Below the pieces are notes generated by a model. It searched no databases. It was given only the letters and a program-made list of their open reading frames with translations, and had not been told where the DNA came from. From the NCBI GenBank assembly GCA_003518745.1, contig DOYB01000190.1, positions 1 to 12,969 of the forward strand: DNA of 12,969 nt, given 5' to 3'. The position numbers and the translations under genes were made by a program. Positions 7,164 to 12,969 of this stretch are shown piece by piece; the first letter of the stretch is position 1; each line of letters opens with the position of its first letter. Origin of the DNA: Selenomonas sp. (GTDB lineage: Bacteria; Bacillota; Negativicutes; Selenomonadales; Selenomonadaceae).

Positions 7164-7946
7164 TTTCAGACCGCCGAACCGACGCTCTCTCTTTCCATAA
7201 TCCACAATAGCCTCCACAAAGTCCTCCGGTGTAAACTCAGGCCAGTTGACATTCGTGAACCAGAACTCGGCATAGGCTGACTGCCAAAGCAGGAAATTGC
7301 TCAGCCTCAAATCTCCGCTGGTACGTATCATCAAGTCAACCGGAAGATTGTCCCCCGTATCCAGCATAGCCTCAAAGCCTGCCTCGTCTATGTCCTCAGG
7401 CCTGAGTTCTCCTGCTGCCGCCTTTGCTGCCAGACCTCTGGCCGCACGAACCAATTCATCCCTTCCGCCATAATTTGCCGCTATGTTGAAACGCACACCC
7501 TTATTATCCTTCATCAACTCTTTGGCTTCCCTGATCTGGCGCTGCAATCCCGTTGACAATTCATCAATTTTGCCAATGAAATCGATTCGCACCTGATTTT
7601 CATGCATCTCCAGCTTTTCCTTCTCCAGATACTCTGAAAAAAGATGCATTAGAAAATCCACCTCTGCATGAGGACGTTTCCAATTCTCAGTGGAAAAGGC
7701 ATATACCGTTAAGGCATCCAAGCCTAATCCCACCGCCGTTTTCAAAATGTTTTTCAGGGTTTTGACCCCCGCGGTATGGCCCGCGCTGCGAAGCAGCCCT
7801 TTTCCGTTGGCCCATCTTCCATTGCCGTCCATTATTATGGCCACATGCCGGGGCAGGCGCAACCAATCCACTTTTTCAAATAAAGGGGAATCCTTTTGAG
7901 GAACCTCAAAAGTCTCCCCGGACTCACCCAAGATTCTCTTCCACAT
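7161..7946 (-). CDS. uppS: Isoprenyl transferase (undecaprenyl diphosphate synthase)
   Basis: UppS is a cis-prenyltransferase that adds IPP units to farnesyl diphosphate, making undecaprenyl diphosphate, the lipid carrier for peptidoglycan and surface polysaccharides. The 261 residues include the catalytic P-loop IMDGNGRWA at 38-46 with D40. They also include AFSTENWKRP at 83-92, NYGGRDEL at 158-165 and the C-terminal motif spanning 204-230 (DLMIRTSGD, LSNFLLWQ, AYAEFWF), with the IPP-binding R208 and R214. A 30-residue N-terminal extension precedes the LPRHVAIIMDGN core. The ATG at 7944-7946 has only a modest GGGGAA upstream. It heads the conserved uppS-cdsA-dxr-rseP-ispG-proS block. The 64-base gap before it, the largest minus-strand gap, holds a candidate promoter. 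The pyrH-frr genes that commonly precede uppS are not upstream here. Confidence 0.97.
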   Translation of the reverse strand: MWKRILGESGETFEVPQKDSPLFEKVDWLRLPRHVAIIMDGNGRWANGKGLLRSAGHTAGVKTLKNILKTAVGLGLDALTVYAFSTENWKRPHAEVDFLMHLFSEYLEKEKLEMHENQVRIDFIGKIDELSTGLQRQIREAKELMKDNKGVRFNIAANYGGRDELVRAARGLAAKAAAGELRPEDIDEAGFEAMLDTGDNLPVDLMIRTSGDLRLSNFLLWQSAYAEFWFTNVNWPEFTPEDFVEAIVDYGKRERRFGGLK

Positions 7947-7985
7947 AACGATTCCCCAATCTGCCGTAATTAAGCTATCTCAAAA

Positions 7986-8014
7986 TTTATCTATTGCCGG
8001 TAGCAGTATGTCAA
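7986..8014 (-). promoter_or_regulatory. Candidate sigma-A (sigma-70)-type promoter for the uppS block
   Basis: On the minus strand a perfect -35 TTGACA (8014-8009) is followed by a 17-base spacer and a -10-like GATAAA (7991-7986; four of six match TATAAT). Transcription would start near 7979, leaving a leader of roughly 30 bases before the uppS ATG at 7946. The -35 overlaps the TGA stop of the AEC gene (8013-8011). It lies in the largest gap between minus-strand genes, where re-initiation of the essential block would be expected. This comes from sequence matching only. Confidence 0.55.
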
Positions 8015-8952
8015 AAAATGCCTATTGTCTTGAAAAACAATATCCAGCCGAAAATCGTGAAACAGGAAAGGGCTGATGTAAACACCACGCAATTGCCCGC
8101 CAAATCAGCATCTCCGCCCATTTGCTGAGCCATCGCGAAGGAGGCCACTGCGCATGGTGTAGCGAAAATACTGATAAGTGTAACAAAATCTATTCCCCTG
8201 AAACCCAAAGCTATGGCAATCGAAAGGACAACCGCGGGTACCACTATCAGCCTCGCCAAAACACTGCCTACGAGCTGAGTCCTATGTTCTTTCGTGCTTC
8301 CAAGCCTAAAGGATGCCCCCAGTATGATCAGTGCCACCGGTGTAGTCGCGGCTGCAATCTGCCCGATGGGCTTCAGCACAGGTTTGGGAATATATATCCC
8401 CAGCAGCAGGCAGGCAGCGCCGGCAATGGCTCCCATTATCATAGGATTCTTCAGTACTCCGATCAATATCGGCAAAAGCGCGAACCTGCCTCCACGAAAG
8501 GTTTCCAGCACAAAAACTCCAAGAATATTGTATATGGGCACTATAACCGCGATCATCATAGTGGTGACAGCAATATTTTCCTCTCCGAAAATATTCGCCA
8601 CCATTGGAATCCCCATCAGCACGAAATTACTTCGAAAAATTGCCTGGGTCATGACCCCGCGCCTGCGGTTCTCAGGCTCGAAGCGACAAACCAGAAACAT
8701 GCTGACGAAACAGACCGCCAAAACCCCCACCGCGCCGAAGAGCATAAGGCCCGGCCTGAAGGTGTGGGCAATATTCGTGGTATAGATGCTGTAGAACATC
8801 ATGCAGGAAAAAAAGACGCGGAAAACCATGCGGTTCATATGATTTAGTTCCTCGTCAGTAAGCAATTTGTACTTCTTAACCAGAACCCCTATGAACATAA
8901 GGCAGAACATGGGCACGACCGCGCTCACTGCCACAATGAAATTGCTTGCCAA
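8011..8952 (-). CDS. AEC-family (auxin efflux carrier-like) transporter, probable organic-acid permease
   Basis: This 313-residue membrane protein has about ten hydrophobic segments in two halves. The first half spans about 6-25, 43-60, 68-88, 105-122 and 130-150. The second spans 157-187, 200-216, 228-250, 256-276 and 289-307. FRSNFVLMGIPM (106-117) and ATPCAVASFAMAQQMGGD (264-281) are typical AEC (auxin efflux carrier) family segments. Bacterial members move organic anions such as malate or malonate. The neighbour 17 bases upstream is a D-malate/tartrate-type dehydrogenase, so a hydroxy-dicarboxylate is the likely cargo (inference). The start is TTG at 8950-8952. An in-frame TGA two codons upstream rules out a longer form, and GGGAG lies about 10 bases ahead. 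The next in-frame ATG (M15) would remove half of the first membrane helix. Direction of transport cannot be told. Confidence 0.88.
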   Translation of the reverse strand: MASNFIVAVSAVVPMFCLMFIGVLVKKYKLLTDEELNHMNRMVFRVFFSCMMFYSIYTTNIAHTFRPGLMLFGAVGVLAVCFVSMFLVCRFEPENRRRGVMTQAIFRSNFVLMGIPMVANIFGEENIAVTTMMIAVIVPIYNILGVFVLETFRGGRFALLPILIGVLKNPMIMGAIAGAACLLLGIYIPKPVLKPIGQIAAATTPVALIILGASFRLGSTKEHRTQLVGSVLARLIVVPAVVLSIAIALGFRGIDFVTLISIFATPCAVASFAMAQQMGGDADLAGNCVVFTSALSCFTIFGWILFFKTIGIF

Positions 8953-8969
8953 GGCTCACCAGCTCCCTG

Positions 8970-10034
8970 TCACCGCTTCAATATCTCCAGAATCTCCGGA
9001 GCAATCTCATTAGTTTTAGCATTCCCCCCCAAATCAGGAGTCAATACCTTCTTTTCCACTAACAAAGTCTCTATTGCCGACAGAATCCGGCTGCCCCATT
9101 CCGTATATCCGAAGAAATCAAGCATTTGACTTATACTCCAGATGGAAGCCAGCGGATTTGCCAGACCCTTGCCCGCTATATCGGGCGCGCTTCCGTGTAT
9201 GGGTTCAAACATGGAGGGGTACTTTTTCTCCGGATTGAGGTTTGCCCCCGCGGCAAGTCCCATGCCTCCGGCAATCGCGGCCCCAAGATCGGTGAGTATA
9301 TCACCGAAGAGATTGCTGGTCACCACAATCTGGAAGCGCTTTGGATTTTTCACGAAGAACATGCTGGCCGCATCCACCAGAAGGGAATGTGTCTCCACCT
9401 CAGGATACTCCCTGCCTACCTCCGCAAAAATCTGATCCCAGAAAACCATTGAATAACCAAGGGCATTTCCCTTGCTTATACTGGTAAGGGTCTTATTCTC
9501 TCTCTTTGCTATCTCATAGGCATATCTGATGACACGCTCACAGCCCTTACGGGAAAATACCCCAGTCTGAAGTGCCACCTCCCGGTCGGTTCCCGGATAC
9601 AGCCTGGCCCCCACATTGGCATATTCCCCTTCGCTGTTCTCGCGTACCACCAGCATGTCAATATCCTCGCAGGATACGTCCTTCAACGGGCAGGGCGCTC
9701 CCTTCAACAGCTTCACCGGACGCAGATTTATGTACTGATCGAAGCCCTTGCGGAGCTTAAGCAGCAAGCCCCCCAGTGAAACGTGATCCGGCACTCCCGG
9801 ATATCCAACAGCCCCAAGATATATAGCATCGTAGGCTTTTAACTGCTCCAGACCATCCTCGTCCATCATTTTACCGGTCTTGAGATAGTACCGGCAGCCC
9901 CATGGAAAATCAGTATACTCGACCTGAAAACCGCCGTCCAGCTCTGCCACCCCTGAGAGTACCTTCTTACCCTCCTCAATAACCTCCGGTCCTATGCCAT
10001 CTCCGGCAATCACGGCAATCCTGTATTTCTTCAT
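8970..10034 (-). CDS. NAD-dependent D-malate / tartrate dehydrogenase family (isopropylmalate dehydrogenase superfamily)
   Basis: This cytoplasmic beta-decarboxylating dehydrogenase has 354 residues. GDGIG is at 11-15, the substrate arginines are R95, R105 (NLRPV) and R131 (VVREN), and the catalytic pair is Y138/K188. The metal aspartates are D221, D245 and D249, within the family signature NLFGDILTDLGAAIAGGMG (241-259). FEPIHGSAPDIAGK at 276-289 binds NAD. The DHVSLGGLLLKLRKGFDQY stretch (83-101) looks like DmlA/TtuC (D-malate, tartrate) rather than LeuB. A true isopropylmalate dehydrogenase would be expected beside leuCD, absent here. The product would be pyruvate from D-malate, or oxaloglycolate/glycerate from tartrate. 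An upstream in-frame TTG (10052) is possible, but ATG 10034 has AGAGG with a 7-base spacer, so it is preferred. Paired with the AEC carrier downstream. Substrate choice remains open. Confidence 0.85.
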   Translation of the reverse strand: MKKYRIAVIAGDGIGPEVIEEGKKVLSGVAELDGGFQVEYTDFPWGCRYYLKTGKMMDEDGLEQLKAYDAIYLGAVGYPGVPDHVSLGGLLLKLRKGFDQYINLRPVKLLKGAPCPLKDVSCEDIDMLVVRENSEGEYANVGARLYPGTDREVALQTGVFSRKGCERVIRYAYEIAKRENKTLTSISKGNALGYSMVFWDQIFAEVGREYPEVETHSLLVDAASMFFVKNPKRFQIVVTSNLFGDILTDLGAAIAGGMGLAAGANLNPEKKYPSMFEPIHGSAPDIAGKGLANPLASIWSISQMLDFFGYTEWGSRILSAIETLLVEKKVLTPDLGGNAKTNEIAPEILEILKR

Positions 10035-10041
10035 CTGTAAG

Positions 10042-10050
10042 CCTCTTTCC
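10042..10050 (-). promoter_or_regulatory. Ribosome binding site choosing ATG 10034 for the dehydrogenase
   Basis: GGAAAGAGG (10050-10042, minus strand) leaves a 7-base spacer to ATG 10034-10032. The alternative TTG at 10052-10050 would place this site inside the coding region and adds six residues with no family match. Confidence 0.6.
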
Positions 10051-10059
10051 AAATAATCT

Positions 10060-10656
10060 TCATCCTAAAGTCTTAACGCAGTACCTGCGTATTTCATCCA
10101 ATCTGCGATAGAGATGTATTCCGGGGCAGGATGTATCTTCGCATACATCCTTGTGTCCCACGATTACAGCCTTCTTTCCGGGGTTTAAACCGTATTTGGC
10201 GCACAGCCACGCCACAAGCTCCTTTACTGATTCCATCTGGGCCTCGCTGGGCTTCTGAAACTCAAAATTCCCCGACAGGCATATCCCAATCGAGGTCTGA
10301 TTATGCTGATATGCATGAGCACCCACATATCCCGGCCGACGTCCCTGCTCAATCATGCCGTCCTTACGTATAAAATAATGGTACCCTATGCCGGCCCATC
10401 CGTTTGTATCACGATGGAACCTGTGGATTGCCTCAGCCGTAGAATCCCTGCCATCCGGAAACCCTGAATGATGTATTACTATATCCTCAATAGAAGGGCA
10501 TTTAACATATTCTGTAAACTGAAAAAACCTCTTGTATATCATAGGCTCCCGAACGTCTATCCCATTGGCGGAGGCCATGTTTACGTCCCACAGAAGTGGA
10601 CAAGCCGCTCCGATAAGAGAAGCCGCGGCATATTTCAAAAAAGTTCTCCGCTTCAT
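10060..10656 (-). CDS. Tat-exported N-acetylmuramoyl-L-alanine amidase (Amidase_2 / PGRP fold)
   Basis: This 198-residue enzyme is predicted to cut the amide bond between N-acetylmuramic acid and the stem peptide of peptidoglycan, outside the cytoplasmic membrane. The N-terminus KRRTFLK (2-8), followed by a hydrophobic stretch (9-23), is a near-consensus twin-arginine (Tat) signal, with probable cleavage after ASA near residue 30. The zinc amidase domain covers about 55-195. Visible ligands are H62 (VIHHSG), H168 (GHKD) and C177 (TSCPG), with the catalytic tyrosine Y92 in GYHYFI. These fit T7-lysozyme/PGRP-type amidases. The ATG overlaps the GH84 stop (ATGA), and a perfect AGGAGG sits 8 bases upstream, so expression is coupled and probably strong. 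With the GH84 enzyme it may release and trim muropeptides or envelope glycans. No separate binding repeats (SH3, LysM) are present. Confidence 0.92.
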   Translation of the reverse strand: MKRRTFLKYAAASLIGAACPLLWDVNMASANGIDVREPMIYKRFFQFTEYVKCPSIEDIVIHHSGFPDGRDSTAEAIHRFHRDTNGWAGIGYHYFIRKDGMIEQGRRPGYVGAHAYQHNQTSIGICLSGNFEFQKPSEAQMESVKELVAWLCAKYGLNPGKKAVIVGHKDVCEDTSCPGIHLYRRLDEIRRYCVKTLG

Positions 10657-12095
10657 GGAGACCCCCTCCTATCCACAGGAAGCTTCCCCGAATCCACATA
10701 ATCCAAGACTTCCCGTATAAAGGCCTTACACGTTTTTTCGGAAATAACAGCCTTTTTCTCCTCTTTTTCAATCTTAAGCAGTTTCTCCTGCAACTCGCCT
10801 TTCAGAGTCTTTGCCTTATCCATATCGCCATGTCTATAGCACTTCAGTAATTCCAAGGCCTGCCGATCCGCCTTAGTAAGACGTTCAAGCTGTTTGAGCT
10901 GCGGCTTGCATTCAACCAGCTTGCGCCTTGGAAGTCTCTTCTTCAGTACATCCACAGCATCAGCAAGCTCCGCAAGCTCCTTATTCACATCCGCGAAAAT
11001 CACATCTGAAGCCTTCGCATCCCCCAAAGACAGCCAAAGCTCGTCCATTTTCTTTCTAAGCTTTGAACCATCCTGCGGTCCTACAAATGCCCAATTGTTC
11101 TCAAAATGCTGTGACTGATCGGAAAACAGCGTCATTTCCTCGGTCAGCTTACCAAACTGTGACTTTATGGCCCTTTCCCATGCCGCCTGCGGGTCATAGT
11201 TTTCCGGGTCAAGAGCGTATTCGGCACCTGTCGCCAAGGCAATCTTGGACAGTTCCTCATACTTCATAGGATTGAAGAAGATTGCCGGTATATCGCCACC
11301 TTTAGGCAGCTTTTCCACCGGTCCCAGAGCAAGTTTCTGCTCCAGATAGTCAGTCACGGGATAATTCCACCATATCCCGAGCTTCCTGCCATACAACCGC
11401 TCCGCGTCCTCAAGAGTTTCTTCGGTTATACCATCGCAAACCACTCCATCGCCTGTGAAGAGTGGCAGCACCCCCTGTGCGATTCTCTTGGAAAAATCCC
11501 TTGTGTATGGCTTTGCATATCCGGAACCGTCCTTCATATCAGCAAAATAATATTCTGTAGGGACTACTATCAAAGGAGATACGTCATCGTGTTTTTTGAC
11601 GAAATTCTCGTTCAGCCAATTCACCAAGTCGCTCTGGCCTTCCCCATCGTGTTCTTTGATATCGTCAAAAAAAACAGCAAAATCCCGGATTCCTATATCG
11701 TACATAGCCTCCAGTTTGTTGGCCATAGCCGCTTGGTCCATGCTGCCGCGAAGCAGCGAATAGCGAGCATCCAGTCCTGGAGATATGGCAAATATGAATT
11801 TGACATTGTTCTTCTTCGCGGTTTTCACCAGCTTGGAAAGCTCATTGAGTTTTTCAGGGGGATATGCTTCTCTCCATTTCTCCCTATGATAGGGATCATC
11901 TTTAGGCGCATACATATAGGCATTCAGCCCAACCTTTTCACAGAACTTGATTATATCCACCCTCTGTGCCTTTGTCCATGGAGTTCCATAAAACCCCTCC
12001 ACAACACCCCTGATGGGAATCGGCGCCGCCGCTGCCGCAGTGGTAAACATACACGCCATACATAGCCCCGCTATGCTTTTCGCAAAAAAACTCAT
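10653..12095 (-). CDS. Exported GH84 beta-N-acetylglucosaminidase (O-GlcNAcase/hyaluronidase-like)
   Basis: This 480-residue enzyme belongs to glycoside hydrolase family 84, whose members remove terminal beta-GlcNAc by substrate-assisted catalysis. A Sec-type signal peptide covers about 1-24 (hydrophobic 8-18, then an alanine run). The catalytic barrel begins at RGVVEGFYGTPW (29-40) and continues with MYAPKDDPYH (61-70; K65 contacts the sugar). The catalytic aspartate pair D144/D145 is in VFFDDIKEHD. TGDGVV (214-219), WWNYPVTDY (242-250; N244, D249) and FFNPMKYEE (273-281; N275) match the sugar-binding residues of NagJ and BtGH84. Residues about 300-480 are helical and Lys/Glu-rich, possibly coiled-coil, with no carbohydrate-binding module, FIVAR repeats or anchor seen. 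It is shorter than clostridial hyaluronidases of this family. The ATG follows AAGGA and lies 20 bases after the GGDEF gene. The substrate may be host or dietary glycans, or envelope GlcNAc. Confidence 0.92.
   Translation of the reverse strand: MSFFAKSIAGLCMACMFTTAAAAAPIPIRGVVEGFYGTPWTKAQRVDIIKFCEKVGLNAYMYAPKDDPYHREKWREAYPPEKLNELSKLVKTAKKNNVKFIFAISPGLDARYSLLRGSMDQAAMANKLEAMYDIGIRDFAVFFDDIKEHDGEGQSDLVNWLNENFVKKHDDVSPLIVVPTEYYFADMKDGSGYAKPYTRDFSKRIAQGVLPLFTGDGVVCDGITEETLEDAERLYGRKLGIWWNYPVTDYLEQKLALGPVEKLPKGGDIPAIFFNPMKYEELSKIALATGAEYALDPENYDPQAAWERAIKSQFGKLTEEMTLFSDQSQHFENNWAFVGPQDGSKLRKKMDELWLSLGDAKASDVIFADVNKELAELADAVDVLKKRLPRRKLVECKPQLKQLERLTKADRQALELLKCYRHGDMDKAKTLKGELQEKLLKIEKEEKKAVISEKTCKAFIREVLDYVDSGKLPVDRRGSP
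10665..10670 (-). promoter_or_regulatory. Consensus ribosome binding site for the amidase, inside the GH84 gene end
   Basis: AGGAGG (10670-10665, minus strand) stands 8 bases before the amidase ATG (10656-10654). It is one of the best Shine-Dalgarno matches in the window and lies within the last codons of the upstream gene, so the two proteins are translationally coupled. Confidence 0.7.
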
Positions 12096-12115
12096 CCAAT
12101 CCTTCCCCTCAACAT

Positions 12116-12969
12116 CTACCTTCGCGTCCCCTTGTGCTGTTTGGAATCATACAATGCCCGATCGGCGCGCTGGAAAAAGGTCACCGTCGTATCACCTTGA
12201 GCGGCCATCGCGACTCCAACGCTTGATGAAAAATGCGCTCCATCAGGAAGCACATCTGAATTCATTATCCCTTCCTGTATACTTCTGGCAATGCTCTTAA
12301 CCTTATCGCACTCCGTATGAGGCAATATCATCATGAACTCGTCACCGCCCCAACGGCCTGCTGCGTCTGTTGGACGCATGTGGTCACGAATCACATTCGC
12401 GACCTCCTGCAGCGCTATATCTCCCATATCATGGCCGAAGCTGTCATTTATGTCCTTGAAGTCATCCACATCCATCATTATGAGTCCCAGAGGATATGGT
12501 GAATTGTTGTACCACCGCAGAAAGTTTTCCATTGCGTCCCCAAGGCCGCCATGATTCAAGAGATTGGTCAGAAGATCCATCTTCAAACGGCTTCGTTCAT
12601 GGTCAATACAGCTTTCAGCAACGTTCATCCCTTTCTTCAGGGCTTGGGCAAAACGCTTGCAGCTTCCATACCCACAGGCATGACAATTGATTTCTCTTGA
12701 CTCAGGAGAGCGCTTGTGAAGGAATTGATATACCCCCTCAAGCTCCTCGTCCTCAAACCTTCCGTCCACCTTGCGGTCAGTGTAATAGCGCGTAAAATCC
12801 TTCCAATTCAAGTGCTCATCGAAATACTTCTGAGGCGCGTACTCCACACCATCGGCTCCATGTCTGACCTGTTCCTCCAGCTTTTTCCGCTTGCGCTCAT
12901 TGGTGACGCAATCTACATCATCCTCGGAAACATCTCTGTCTGTACCCGTACCAAGATTGCAGCCTCCAT
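12116..12969 (-). CDS. Fe-S cluster sensor-type protein with C-terminal GGDEF diguanylate cyclase domain (5' end beyond the window)
   Basis: The frame is open from the right edge to the TAG at 12118-12116, giving 283 visible residues. The GTG at 12847 is not the start; about 40 further in-frame residues continue upstream, including GGCNLGTGTD at the edge. That motif resembles the end of [FeFe]-hydrogenase-like C-terminal domains found in Fe-S sensor proteins. Next, counted from 12847, comes a four-cysteine motif C55, C58, C63, C80 (NCHACGYGSCKRFAQA...), which fits the [4Fe-4S] FeS domain. The GGDEF domain covers about 90-243. Its signature GGDEF is intact at 167-171, metal site D126 (MDVDDF) is present, and an RxxD inhibitory site (R158, D161) lies five residues before GGDEF. 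It should make cyclic di-GMP with product feedback, with activity perhaps set by redox state, H2 or another gas. The nature of the signal is inference; no EAL domain is visible. Confidence 0.85.
   Translation of the reverse strand, partial: GGCNLGTGTDRDVSEDDVDCVTNERKRKKLEEQVRHGADGVEYAPQKYFDEHLNWKDFTRYYTDRKVDGRFEDEELEGVYQFLHKRSPESREINCHACGYGSCKRFAQALKKGMNVAESCIDHERSRLKMDLLTNLLNHGGLGDAMENFLRWYNNSPYPLGLIMMDVDDFKDINDSFGHDMGDIALQEVANVIRDHMRPTDAAGRWGGDEFMMILPHTECDKVKSIARSIQEGIMNSDVLPDGAHFSSSVGVAMAAQGDTTVTFFQRADRALYDSKQHKGTRR

Noticed and set aside
8122..8847. 241-residue plus-strand open frame opposite the AEC gene
   Set aside because: Antisense to a membrane protein; the Asn/His/Gln/Arg-rich translation is what hydrophobic codons give when read in reverse.
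8970..10052. LeuB (3-isopropylmalate dehydrogenase) for leucine synthesis
   Set aside because: The residue pattern around 83-101 and 131-140 resembles DmlA/TtuC, and no leuA, leuC or leuD is adjacent. The TTG start at 10052 is also less likely than ATG 10034.
12116..12847. GGDEF protein as a complete 243-residue gene starting at GTG 12847
   Set aside because: The frame stays open for 40 more codons to the window edge and contains the Cys/Gly motif GGCNLGTG, so the gene is a partial, longer fusion.

Overview
The window reads as a compact, gene-dense chromosomal segment of an anaerobic bacterium, most likely a Negativicute (Selenomonadaceae-like Firmicutes). This placement is inferred from the uppS-cdsA-dxr-rseP-ispG-proS order, a bacterial-type prolyl-tRNA synthetase, an Fe-S-linked GGDEF protein of hydrogenase-sensor flavour and an Rpn-like C-terminal fragment. 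No 16S or other marker in the window proves it. Apart from a small remnant at the left edge, all 12 genes lie on the minus strand, so transcription runs from right to left.

Layout in transcription order. (1) 12969-12116: the C-terminal part of an Fe-S cluster protein fused to a GGDEF domain; its N-terminus lies beyond the window. (2) 12095-10060: an exported GH84 beta-N-acetylglucosaminidase, overlapped by 4 bases (ATGA) by a Tat-signal peptidoglycan amidase. (3) 10034-8011: a D-malate/tartrate-type NAD dehydrogenase followed by an AEC-family carrier, probably an organic-acid pair. (4) 7946-1322: the conserved envelope/isoprenoid block uppS, cdsA, dxr, rseP, ispG, proS, with a candidate sigma-A-type promoter just upstream that overlaps the AEC stop codon. 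(5) 1305-385: a GalE-like sugar-nucleotide epimerase. (6) A strong hairpin terminator (238-288), apparently used from both sides, separates the block from a short plus-strand ORF (16-228). That ORF resembles the C-terminus of an Rpn/PD-(D/E)XK nuclease-family protein.

How the genes fit together. Dxr and IspG are two steps of the MEP isoprenoid pathway. UppS turns its products into undecaprenyl diphosphate, the carrier lipid for cell-wall and surface glycans. CdsA makes CDP-diacylglycerol for phospholipids, RseP is an intramembrane protease, and the epimerase supplies nucleotide sugars. The upstream GH84 enzyme and amidase also act on envelope or environmental amino-sugar polymers. Gaps of -4 to 25 bases (64 before uppS) allow long read-through transcription with re-initiation at uppS.

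The most unusual items are the Fe-S/GGDEF fusion, which suggests a redox- or gas-responsive diguanylate cyclase, and the translationally coupled GH84/Tat-amidase pair. No tRNA, rRNA, CRISPR array, intact insertion sequence or att site was seen.
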